NCBI GenBank assembly: GCA_905221605.1
Contig: CAJNDS010002320.1
Location: forward strand, 219,940-232,439
Direction of reading: 5' to 3'
DNA length: 12,500 nucleotides
Source of the DNA: Symbiodinium natans
Lineage: Eukaryota; Sar; Dinophyceae; Suessiales; Symbiodiniaceae
In this document: piece after piece, positions 6,289 through 12,450 of the stretch
Position numbering within the stretch: the first letter of the stretch is position 1
Layout: every line of letters begins with the position of its first letter
Translations under genes and position numbers: made by a program
Notes under the pieces: generated by a model
What the model was told of the DNA's origin: nothing
The model's database searches: none
The model's input: only the letters and a program-made list of their open reading frames with translations

Positions 6289-6598
6289 AATTTAGGTGTT
6301 TTAGGGTTATGGGTATTTGGGTCTTCGGCTCCAGGGTTTAGGGTTTAGGGTTTAGGGTTTAGGGCTAGCCCTTCCTTGGCAGGGGCAGGTCCAAGATGAA
6401 TCAGCCTGACCGCCGCCTGCACGACAAGCACCTTCAGAAGCTCGAAGAGCGGCCCGGGGAGCGATTGATAGGGTTTGGGGTTTAGGGTTTAGGGTTTAGG
6501 GTTTGGGGTTTAGGGTTTAGGGTTTAGGGTTTAGGGTCTAGGGTTTAGGGTTTAGGGTTTAGGGTTTAGGGTAGAGGAACCGAGGTCGGGGCATGGGT
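6287..6598 (-). CDS. Candidate reading frame split by two arrays (minus strand)
   Basis: Reading the minus strand from 6598: THAPTSVPLP, then array 6474-6571 (14 units). Next comes YQSLPGPLFELLKVLVVQAA then VRLIHLGPAPAKEGLAL, then array 6337-6364 (4 units), then EPKTQ and a decayed tail to a TGA. Dropping 98 and 28 bases keeps one frame throughout. The plus strand over 6396-6470 is also open (NQPDRRLHDKHLQKLEERPG) but meets a TAG once the 98-base array is dropped. The sense strand of both arrays is CCCTAAA, so GT-AG splicing at these boundaries is impossible. The family is not recognised. Confidence 0.33.
6337..6364 (+). repeat. Four perfect TTTAGGG units
   Basis: Exactly 28 bases between CCAGGG and CTAG. 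AGGG is shared between the flank and the repeat. Confidence 0.97.
6474..6571 (+). repeat. 14-unit TTTAGGG array
   Basis: Exactly 98 bases with substitutions (TTTGGGG, TCTAGGG) but no indel, between GATAGGG and TAGAGG. Confidence 0.97.
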
Positions 6599-6720
6599 TC
6601 AGGCTTTTAGGATTGGGCGTTCATGGGCTTCGTAGGGCTTCATAGGGCTTCAGGGTTCATAGGGGCTTGTAGGAGTTTACAGAGGTTTATCGGGGTTTAG
6701 GGTATTTAAGGCTTTGGAGC
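6599..6720 (+). repeat. Degenerate GGGCTTCA-type region
   Basis: Irregular G-strand text with repeated CATAGGGCTTC and TTCATAGGGGCTT words, perhaps a local minisatellite derived from the telomere repeat. Confidence 0.6.
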
Positions 6721-7251
6721 CTGGAAAGGCTTTGGAGCCTGGAGCCCTCAGGTGTAGCAGTATGTTTGAAGGGTTTCTGAGGCTCGGGCTTCAGTCTAGG
6801 AACACCTCAGGCGGCATTTGGGCTTAGGGTGCAGGGCTTGCCCTTAGTGGCCTAAACCTTCAACCCGAAACCCGAAACCCTAAACCCTCCGGTATCCTAC
6901 CTGGGATCTCCCGCTCCGTGTTCAGCCTGAGAGGTCTCACCCTAGACCCGACCCCAAGCCCTAAAAGCCAAAAAAACCCGTAAAGCCATCCGACAAACGC
7001 GAAGAGCCCCTCAACCCTAGTATCTGATTCCCCTTCTCAGTCCCTCAAGCCCTACAAAACCCAACAGAAGCGCTCGGCTTGGGGTTGCGAGCGCCTGCCA
7101 ACCCCCCAAAACGGCGCAAACCTCCGACCTCGCAAACCCGAAGCCCTAAAATCGCAACCTCGGAAAACGCAACCCCCCCCCCCCGCCCCCCAAATCGTGG
7201 GTATAAGGACCCCAAACCCTAGATCCGAAACCGCCTGAACCTAAGCCCCAC
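6721..7251. other. Longer island, no gene assigned
   Basis: A direct repeat AGGCTTTGGAGCCTGG occurs at 6709-6724 and 6727-6742, 18 bp apart. CCCGAAA/CCCTAAA units lie at 6863-6886. From 6950 to 7190 the strand is C-rich with decayed CCCTAAA-like words and a C10 run near 7173-7182. No frame here looks coding. Confidence 0.45.
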
Positions 7252-7354
7252 ATGGTCAGTTCTCTACGTTATGGTCCCTGTTGGGGTACCCTAAATAAGA
7301 GGGGCCGCCTTATAACAAGGACCCAAAGCGGCCTATCTTTTTGAGAAGTGACCA
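7252..7354 (+). repeat. Dispersed repeat, copy 1
   Basis: It shares ATGGTCAGTTCTC, CCCTAAATA, GGGGCCGCCTTATA and GAGAAGTGACCA in the same order and nearly the same spacing with 8417-8521. Similarity is clearly above background but with many differences between the blocks. Confidence 0.8.
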
Positions 7355-7372
7355 AAATGCCCTAAGCCTCTA

Positions 7373-7416
7373 TAGCTGAGTGAGTACACTTTACACTTTT
7401 TGGGATACTATAACCC
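7373..7416 (+). repeat. GAGTACACTTT dispersed repeat, copy 1
   Basis: A 44-bp segment matching 12451-12494 with three differences, all transitions. It follows copy 1 of the 103-bp repeat by 18 bp, so the two may be parts of one longer element. Confidence 0.85.
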
Positions 7417-7472
7417 CCTAAACCCTAAACCCTAAACCCCTACACCCTAAACCCTAAACCCCAAACCCCCAA
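7412..7472 (-). repeat. CCCTAAA array
   Basis: About eight units with CCCTACA and CCCCAAA variants. Confidence 0.92.
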
Positions 7473-7572
7473 ACACTTCTGAACCCAAGACCCAAAACCC
7501 CGGAGCCTAAAACCCTAACGGCCCTAAGCGCTCGACGTGGTTCAAAGGTTGCAGTAGGGGGCCTGGGGGTGG
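7473..7572. other. Island, nothing assigned
   Basis: A C-rich first half and a G-rich end, with no convincing frame. Confidence 0.4.
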
Positions 7573-7642
7573 TTTAGGGTTTAGGGTTTAGGGTTTAGGG
7601 TTTAGGGTTTAGGGTTCAGGGTTTACGGTTTAGGGTTCAGGG
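7573..7642 (+). repeat. 10-unit TTTAGGG array
   Basis: 70 bases in register with two TTCAGGG and one TTTACGG. Confidence 0.95.
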
Positions 7643-7726
7643 CAGCCCCAACCCTCAAGCCCCAAACCATGGGCCTAAGCCTTAAGCAATCCTACACGTG
7701 CATTCTGGGACCCAAAAAGACCTAAA

Positions 7727-7803
7727 AACCCTAAACCCTAAAACCTAAACCCTAAACTCTAAACCCTAAACCCTAAACCCTAAACCCTAAACCCTAAACC
7801 CCA
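7727..7803 (-). repeat. CCCTAAA array
   Basis: About 11 units with CTCTAAA and AACCTAAA variants, ending CCCCAAG before a coding-like island. Confidence 0.93.
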
Positions 7804-7810
7804 AGGGGTC

Positions 7811-8022
7811 ATGCAACCACCCGAAGATCCGAGGTTCCGGAAGGTCTTGGAGGCCTACCCAACAGCTTTGGAGGAGCTTGGGTGGCCCGGGGTACCCTTT
7901 TCCATCGGTTTAGGGTTTAGGGTTTAGGGTTTAGGGTCACGGGGCTGCCAAGGAGCTCATCGAGGGAAAAGCCGATACGTCTCGAAGAGGCGAAGGGAAG
8001 GCGACTCGCCACGCCGATAGAG
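7811..8022 (+). CDS. Best candidate split reading frame, unknown protein
   Basis: An ATG at 7811 reads MQPPEDPRFRKVLEAYPTAL then EELGWPGVPFSI. The array 7909-7936 is exactly four heptamers. Removing 28 bases continues as GHGAAKELIEGKADTSRRGE then GKATRHADR to 8022. Residue composition on both sides is strongly protein-like. Excision of a GT-AG segment inside the array (one base less) would instead shift the frame into a TAG. Beyond 8022 the frame can be carried past the next array into 8213-8288 (VPPCSGRTLSW), but that part looks less like coding. The family is not recognised. Confidence 0.4.
7909..7936 (+). repeat. Four perfect TTTAGGG units
   Basis: Exactly 28 bases between ATCGG and TCAC. 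GGT is shared by flank and repeat. Confidence 0.97.
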
Positions 8023-8023
8023 G

Positions 8024-8212
8024 TTTAGGGTTTAGGGTTTCGGGTTTCGGATTTGGGTTTAGGGTTTAGGGTTTAGGGTTTAGGGTTTAGGGTTTAGGGT
8101 TTAGGGTTTAGGGTTTAGGGTTTAGGGTTTAGGGTTTAGGGTTTAGGGTTTAGGGTTTAGGGTTTAGGGTTTAGGGTTTAGGGTTTAGGGTTTATTAGGG
8201 TTTAGGGTTTAG
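8024..8212 (+). repeat. Longest nearly perfect TTTAGGG array
   Basis: Decayed units at the left edge (TTTCGGG, TTTCGGA, TTTGGG), then about 20 perfect units, then one interruption (TTTATTAGGG). It opens AG|GTTTAG and closes TTTAG|TG, so it could be read as a GT-AG intron of 190 nt. Confidence 0.95.
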
Positions 8213-8288
8213 TGCCACCTTGTTCTGGCCGGACTCTGTCCTGGTCGCCTCCACTCCACTCCACTAGGGGCCGTTTGGTGGCCCCAAA
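8213..8288. other. GC-rich island open on both strands
   Basis: The plus strand is open in continuation of the upstream frame. The minus strand reads TKRPLVEWSGGDQDRVRPEQ, arguably more protein-like. The coding strand is undecided. Confidence 0.25.
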
Positions 8289-8289
8289 G

Positions 8290-8330
8290 TTTAAGGGTTT
8301 AGGGTTTAGGGTTTAGGGTTTAGGGTTTAT
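8290..8330 (+). repeat. TTTAGGG array
   Basis: TTTAAGGG, then four perfect units and a partial TTTA. Confidence 0.93.
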
Positions 8331-8416
8331 GGTCCCACGTGGCACTGCTTGCTGCAGGTTGTCTAAGTCCCTGCTTACACTGTCCAGCCTTGTGAATCCT
8401 CAGCCCTAAACCCTAT
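8331..8416. other. Island with candidate acceptor
   Basis: GCACTGCTTGCTGCAG at 8342-8357 is a plausible 3' splice site. The sequence after it is open in two frames up to the next repeat. No gene is assigned. Confidence 0.3.
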
Positions 8417-8521
8417 ATGGTCAGTTCTCAAAATTATGGCCCCTTTTAGATTCCCTAAATATTTGGGGCCGCCTTATACCCTAGTGACCCCTGAAGGGAC
8501 CAGAATTTAGAGAAGTGACCA
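8417..8521 (+). repeat. Dispersed repeat, copy 2
   Basis: Second copy of the element at 7252-7354, with conserved blocks ATGGTCAGTTCTC, CCCTAAATA, GGGGCCGCCTTATA and AGAAGTGACCA. Confidence 0.8.
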
Positions 8522-8722
8522 TGCAAAAGGACCATCGGTTAGAGAACCCCACGCGTCGCTGTGTTCCTGCTGTTCCCTAAACCCTACACCCTAAGACCCC
8601 CCTCCCCCCCCACCACAACCTTGCAACCCAAAGCCTAATCAGAATCACCAAGCCCTAAACCCCAAGCCCTTAAAAAACAGTCGGGAGGGGATCCGTTTCC
8701 TATTTCGAGGCAAGGGTCGCTT
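8522..8722. other. Island, C-rich, nothing assigned
   Basis: Three CCCTAAA-like units at 8575-8594, a C-rich run to 8610 and decayed CCCTAAA words to 8665. The end (8682-8722) is open as SGGDPFPISRQGSLG, a weak coding hint. Confidence 0.4.
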
Positions 8723-8803
8723 GGTTTGGGGTTTAGGGTTGAGGGTTTCGGGTTTAGGGTTTGTTTGGGGTTTTAAGGTTTAGGGCTTAGGGTTTAGGGT
8801 TTG
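8723..8803 (+). repeat. TTTAGGG array, degenerate
   Basis: About 11 units with TTGAGGG, TTTCGGG, TTTGTTTGGGG and CTTAGGG. Confidence 0.88.
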
Positions 8804-8807
8804 CTAA

Positions 8808-8851
8808 GCCTTACACACTAAACTTCTTTGAGGATCTTCGTCCCCGTACGG
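8808..8851 (+). CDS. Weak candidate exon between opposing arrays
   Basis: After TTTGCTAAG the plus frame reads PYTLNFFEDLRPRTEA and then meets the CCCTAAA array. Composition is good but only 15 codons are available, and the minus strand is open too. Confidence 0.18.
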
Positions 8852-8853
8852 AA

Positions 8854-9150
8854 GCCCTAAACCCCAAACCCCAAACCCTAAACCTTAACCCTAAACCCTA
8901 AACCTAAACCCTAAGCCGTAAGGCCGTAAGCCCTAAGCCCTAAGCCCTAAACCCTAAACCCGAAACCCTAAACCCTAAACCCTAAACCCTAAACCCTAAA
9001 CCCTGAACCCTGAACCCTGAACCCTGAACCCTAAACCCTAAAACCCCTAACCCTAAACCCTAAACGCCAAACCCTAAACCCTAAACCCCTAACACTAAAC
9101 CCAAACCCTTAAACCCAAACCCAAAACCCAAACCCAAAACCCTAAACCCC
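8854..9150 (-). repeat. Long CCCTAAA array, decaying rightward
   Basis: About 300 bp: CCCCAAA start, CCCTAAG and CCGTAAG variants, a clean middle, a CCCTGAA run (9001-9025), then AACCC/CCCAAAA units of irregular length. Confidence 0.93.
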
Positions 9151-9281
9151 AGTCCTCCCAGGCCGCCCATGTCCCGAAGCCCTGACCTCCAGGCCTCCCA
9201 GGCCGCTTAAAGATGTCCCTGCCGCCTCAGAAGGGGCGAGGCGCGCTTTCGAACTTGGGGGGACCTCCCGCAACCAAAACC
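9151..9281 (+). CDS. Candidate start of a coding frame at 9213
   Basis: An ATG at 9213 reads MSLPPQKGRGALSNLGGPPA then TKT, and meets a TAA formed by the adjoining CCCTAAA array at 9282. It is preceded by a 13-bp direct repeat CCTCCCAGGCCGC (9154-9166 and 9194-9206). It is coding-like in composition but short, and no family is recognised. Confidence 0.2.
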
Positions 9282-9317
9282 TAACCCTAAACCCTAACCC
9301 TAGGCCCTAGCCCAGGC

Positions 9318-9471
9318 CCCTATAAGCCCTATAAGCCCTATAAGCCCTATAAGCCCTATAAGCCCTATACGCCCTATAAGCCCTATAAGCCCTATAAGCC
9401 CTATAAAGCCCTATAAGCCCTATAAGCCCTATAAGCCCTATAAGCCCTATAAGCCCTATAAGCCCTATAAG
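9318..9471 (-). repeat. 17-unit 9-bp satellite CCCTATAAG
   Basis: Seventeen units, all near identical (one CCCTATACG, one with an extra A). Its homogeneity suggests recent expansion. It is flanked on both sides by CCCTAAA-type text. Confidence 0.96.
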
Positions 9472-9735
9472 CCCTAAGCCCTAAACTCTAAACCCGAAAC
9501 CCTAAACCCTAAACCCTAAACCCTAAACCCTAAACCCTAAACCCTAAACCCTAAACCCTAACCCTAACCCCTAAACCCTAAACCCTAAACCCTAAACCCT
9601 AACCCCTAACCCCTAAACCCTAAACCCTAAACCCTAAACCCTAAACCCTAAACCCTAAACCCTAAACCCTAAACCCTAAACCCTAAACCTTAGACCCTAA
9701 ACCCTAAACCCTAAACCCTAAGCCCTAAACCGTAA
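9472..9735 (-). repeat. Long CCCTAAA array
   Basis: About 37 units, largely perfect. Two short clusters of CCCTAA and CCCCTAA length variants occur near 9558-9570 and 9598-9612. Confidence 0.96.
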
Positions 9736-9984
9736 ACCGAAGCCCCTGCCATCCTCGACGCCCCTCAACCCTGAATCCTTTACGTGAGTTCACTACCCGA
9801 GACATGTATGGATGCATACATTTCTGGGGGTTTCCGAAATTAGGGTTTAGGGTTTAGGGTTTAGGGTTCAGGGGTTCGGGTTTAGGGTTTAGGGTTTAGG
9901 GTTTAGGGTTTAGGGTTCAGGGTTTAGGGTTTAGGGTTTAGGGTTTAGGGTTTAGGGTTTAGGGTTTCCGAAATTAGGGGCACC
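9725..9984 (-). CDS. Weak candidate frame rejoined by removing the array and one target copy
   Basis: On the minus strand, collapsing the 119-base array plus one copy of its 15-bp flanking duplication gives an open frame GAPNFGNPQKCMHPYMSRVV then NSRKGFRVEGRRGWQGLRFT between two stops. Composition is only moderately protein-like. Confidence 0.15.
9846..9964 (+). repeat. 17-unit TTTAGGG array with flanking 15-bp duplication
   Basis: Exactly 119 bases in register, with two TTCAGGG and one GTTCGGG. TTTCCGAAATTAGGG occurs immediately left (9831-9845) and right (9965-9979). Confidence 0.96.
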
Positions 9985-10135
9985 CTATTGGGGTCCTTCT
10001 TATAAGGGAATTCTACTATTTGGCGGGCTGTATGAGGGCTCCCTTATCTTCGCAAACCCCCCATGAATGGTAGAACCCCTTAAGGGTTCCGCAAAATGAC
10101 CCAGTAGTAGTATAGACCCCTAGGTTCCCTTATGA
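9985..10135 (-). repeat. Dispersed GGGTCATTTT repeat, reverse copy
   Basis: The segment 10069-10115, read in reverse, matches the TACTACTACTGGGTCATT ... GGAACCCTTAAGGGG module found in tandem at 10520-10720. The rest of the span is AT-richer, with a related TTCTTATAAGGGAATTCTAC stretch at 9998-10017. Confidence 0.7.
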
Positions 10136-10519
10136 AGGTCCCTCCTTTAGTCCTTTGAAACTTGTGATGGGGTGTTTGGTGTTCAGTGTTACAGGAGTCT
10201 CAGGACACAATGCTTTTCACGCTTACATACCCTTGGGACCAAATGAACCCGAAAATTGGGGTCATATGAAACAGGGTTTATATTCCTGTTTTTGGTGAGT
10301 GTATATAAGGTTCCTTTTCAATATTGGTGAGTGTATATACTGGGTGTCCTTTTGGGGGTACAAGAAATATAAATCCTACATCATCTACCCTATACTACTA
10401 TATTTCCTACGAAGGCACATGAACCATAAACCCTCGTAGGGTTCACTTGGTCCTACAAGGTATAGGCAGAATCCTGGGAGGATCTGAAAATTAGAGCCCG
10501 CCCCCCCCAAAATAGTACC
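10136..10519. other. AT-richer single-copy-looking region
   Basis: The base composition differs from the GC-rich islands. It has a 16-bp direct repeat TTGGTGAGTGTATATA at 10292-10307 and 10324-10339, 32 bp apart. There is no reading frame of interest and no RNA gene. TATATA-rich stretches could be promoter-like, but nothing ties them to a gene. Confidence 0.5.
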
Positions 10520-10725
10520 AAACATTATTATTGGGTCATATGTAAGGATCCAAAAATAGAACAGATAGTACCCTACACTAGTATTGGGTCATATTTAAGG
10601 AACCCTAGCAAGGGGATCCCTTTACTACTACTGGGTCATTCTGAGGAACCCTTTCAAGGAATCCCGCTTCTACCGTCGGGTCATTTTTGGGAACCCTTAA
10701 GGGGATCTACTTTTTTGGAACCAGC
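10520..10725 (+). repeat. Four tandem copies of the GGGTCATT module
   Basis: GGGTCAT starts at 10533, 10586, 10633 and 10678 (spacing 53, 47, 45). Each is preceded by TATTATT/TACTACT-like text and followed by GGAACCCT-AAGGGGATC-like text. The last copy shares 25 identical bases with 669-693. Confidence 0.85.
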
Positions 10726-10736
10726 CCAGGGGGTAG

Positions 10737-10932
10737 GGAAACCTGCCCAGGGGTTTAGGCGATAGGGTTTAGGGTTTAGGGTTTAGGGTTTGGGGTTTAG
10801 GGTTTAGGGTTTAGGGTTTAGGGTTTAGGGTTATTCTCGGACATCTGGGCTTGAGGATCTCACGGCTTCGGGGCTTTAGGGTTTCAGGCGTTTTCTTGGG
10901 GGGGGGTGGTTTGCGGTCAGGACGAAGTATAG
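10737..10932 (+). CDS. Candidate split reading frame around a 9-unit array
   Basis: The plus frame GNLPRGLGD is followed by RV across the array edge. Dropping 10768-10830 (63 bases) continues as ILGHLGLRISRLRGFRVSGV then FLGGVVCGQDEV and a TAG at 10930-10932. The right part is open for over 30 codons and its opposite strand is not. The segment contains telomere-like words in frame (GGCTTTAGGGTTTCAGG), so part of it may be decayed repeat. The family is not recognised. Confidence 0.22.
10768..10830 (+). repeat. Nine-unit TTTAGGG array
   Basis: Exactly 63 bases with one TTTGGGG, between GATAGGG and TTATTC. AGGGTT is shared by flank and repeat. Confidence 0.96.
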
Positions 10933-11053
10933 GGCTTCTGAGTGTTATGCTTTAGGGTTTAGGGTTTAGAGTTTTTCGGAACCAGGGTTTTTTGGGTCTG
11001 AAGGAGGCTTTGCGGAAGCCTCGCCCCTGAAAACCGTGAACCCGGATCCGTCA
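10933..11053. other. Island with short array and small hairpin
   Basis: Two to three heptamers at 10951-10969. GAGGCTT-TGCGG-AAGCCTC (11004-11022) is a 7-bp stem with a 5-base loop. No gene is assigned. Confidence 0.45.
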
Positions 11054-11193
11054 ACCCCTAAACCCTAAACCCTAAACCCTAAACCCTAAACCCGAAACCC
11101 TAGACCCTAAACCCTAAACCCCAAACCCTAAACCCCAAACCCTACACCCTAAACCCCAAACCCTAAACCCTAAACCCCTACACCCTACACCCT
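11054..11193 (-). repeat. CCCTAAA array
   Basis: About 19 units with CCCCAAA, CCCTACA and CCCTAGA variants. Confidence 0.93.
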
Positions 11194-11333
11194 TCCTAAA
11201 CTTGCGCAAAATCCTCATCCCCTGCGCCTCCTCGCCGACCTGATGCGCAGGGGCTTGGTTTTCCATGGCATGGCCATTGGCAGATTGCACCACCCTTCTG
11301 GTGTCCTTCCGCATCTTGGGCACCAGCAGACAC
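11191..11333 (-). CDS. Candidate exon, unknown protein
   Basis: On the minus strand, TTCAG at the edge of array 11336-11510 could be an acceptor and AAGG|GTGTAG at 11190 a donor. The 143-base segment is open: CLLVPKMRKDTRRVVQSANG, then HAMENQAPAHQVGEEAQGMR, then ILRKFRK. Third positions are strongly G or C, and the composition is hydrophilic and protein-like. Both flanking arrays would be intronic, TTTAGGG-sense. The family is not recognised. Confidence 0.35.
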
Positions 11334-11335
11334 CT

Positions 11336-11510
11336 GAACCCTAAACCCTAAACCCCAAACCCCAAACCCTAAACCCTAAACCCTCAACCCTAAACCCTAA
11401 ACCCTAAACCCTAAACCCTAAACCCTAAACCCTAAACCCTAAACGCTAAACCCTAAACCCTAAACCCTAAACCCTAAACCCTAAACCCTAAACCCTAAAC
11501 CCTAAACCTA
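11336..11510 (-). repeat. Long CCCTAAA array
   Basis: About 25 units, nearly perfect after the first few CCCCAAA units. It ends in AAAAAA. Confidence 0.95.
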
Positions 11511-11544
11511 AAAAAACAACCTGTACCCTGAACCCTATAAGCTT

Positions 11545-11578
11545 AGAGTTTAGGGTTTTCGGGTTTAGGGTTTAGGGA
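11545..11578 (+). repeat. Short TTTAGGG array
   Basis: About four units between two CCCTAAA arrays. Followed at 11579-11600 by the CACTGCAGGTCCCT repeat also seen at 1447-1468. Confidence 0.88.
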
Positions 11579-11602
11579 TAGCCTGACACTGCAGGTCCCT
11601 AG

Positions 11603-11719
11603 CCCCAAACCCTGACCCTAACCCCTAAACCCTAAACCCTAAACCCTAAACCCTAAACCCTAAACCCTAAACCCTAAACCCTAAACCCTAAACCCTAAAC
11701 CCTAAACCCTAAACCCTGA
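11603..11719 (-). repeat. CCCTAAA array
   Basis: About 16 units, almost perfect after two irregular units at the left edge. Confidence 0.95.
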
Positions 11720-11980
11720 GGATCCACAAAGTACACCCCAGTAAAGGTTCCTCAAAATGACCCCACAGTAGTATAGGGTACTTGTAAAACCAGTGAAATA
11801 TTGTCATTGTGGGTTGGAACAATGGGTATAAGTGTTTATTTAACTAGAATATTATTGAATAAGACTATTTGGGGGTTCTATTTTTTTGGACCCTCCCAGA
11901 AGTGTGGGAACCCTAGCCCCCTAGCCCCCTCACTGCTAACCCTTACCCTGATAACCCATAGCCAAAAGCGGAACCCTGAG
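11720..11980 (-). repeat. AT-rich island with reverse copy of the GGGTCATTTT repeat
   Basis: The segment 11741-11776, read in reverse, matches the TACTACT-GGGGTCATTTTGAGGAACC module. The remainder (11780-11980) is AT-rich with no supported gene. A 72-codon plus frame from 11801 ends in translation of the C18/A15 tract and is not convincing. Confidence 0.65.
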
Positions 11981-12013
11981 CCCCCCCCCCCCCCCCCCAA
12001 AAAAAAAAAAAAA
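11981..12013 (+). repeat. C18 followed by A15
   Basis: An uninterrupted run of 18 C and then 15 A. Such tracts are prone to length error in sequencing. Confidence 0.9.
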
Positions 12014-12020
12014 GAGTGAA

Positions 12021-12100
12021 GCCCTATAAACCTGAAACCAAACCCTAAACCCTAAGCCCTAAGCCCTAGCCCTAAGCCCTAAACCCTAAACCCTTAAACC
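12021..12100 (-). repeat. CCCTAAA/CCCTAAG array
   Basis: About 11 units with CCCTAAG runs and a CCCTATAAA edge unit. Confidence 0.9.
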
Positions 12101-12110
12101 GCAAGCTAAG

Positions 12111-12220
12111 GAGCACCTGAAGCCGACTGCTGATGGCACGCGCCCGGCCGTGTGGGCCTTCACGGCAGCAATGCCACGCCAGGTCAGGACATCCAATGAG
12201 GTTCGGGTTGAGCTGTTTGG
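12111..12220 (+). CDS. Candidate exon of a two-exon gene end
   Basis: After GCAAGCTAAG the plus frame reads EHLKPTADGTRPAVWAFTAA then MPRQVRTSNEVRVELFG, ending at a strong donor (G|GTGTAAGG) with two bases of the next codon. Composition is convincingly protein-like, though the minus strand is open as well. The intron that follows contains the array 12228-12270. The family is not recognised. Confidence 0.38.
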
Positions 12221-12344
12221 GTGTAAGGTTTAGGGCTTAGGGCTTAGGGTTTAGGGTTTAGGGTTTAGGGTGTCGGGTCTACGGTCTTTAAGGGCTGAGG
12301 CCAGAGTTTCCGGATGTTCTTCCTGCCTTGCTTGCTGTCCTCAG
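12221..12344 (+). other. Candidate GT-AG intron containing a telomere array
   Basis: It starts GTGTAAGG, runs straight into about six heptamers (12228-12270), and ends in a long pyrimidine-rich tract and CCTCAG. Joining the flanks keeps the frame open. Confidence 0.35.
12228..12270 (+). repeat. TTTAGGG/CTTAGGG array
   Basis: About six units, two of them CTTAGGG in a row. Confidence 0.92.
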
Positions 12345-12393
12345 ATCCATTCGCGGGTCTTCCCGCCCCCCAAATTTCATGAGCTCGCAATGA
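12345..12393 (+). CDS. Candidate terminal exon
   Basis: Follows a textbook pyrimidine-rich acceptor. Joined in phase to 12220 it reads GSIRGSSRPPNFMSSQ and a TGA at 12391. In the unspliced phase-0 frame it reads IHSRVFPPPKFHELAMN plus a stop, so the phase is not independently proven. Confidence 0.28.
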
Positions 12394-12410
12394 ACTAAAC
12401 CCCTTAGTGG

Positions 12411-12446
12411 CTAGGGTTTGGGGTTTAGGGTTTAGGGTTAGGGTTC
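12411..12446 (+). repeat. TTTAGGG array
   Basis: About five units with one TTTGGGG and one TTAGGG (6-mer). Confidence 0.92.
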
Positions 12447-12450
12447 TTCG

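Noticed and set aside
8854-8900. tRNA or other structured RNA genes in islands
   Set aside because: No cloverleaf, A/B box pair or rRNA-like segment was recognised in any island on reading.
11801-12019. 72-codon plus frame ending in poly-Pro and poly-Lys
   Set aside because: The end is the C18/A15 tract, and the start lies in an AT-rich repeat-bearing island without splice or homology support.
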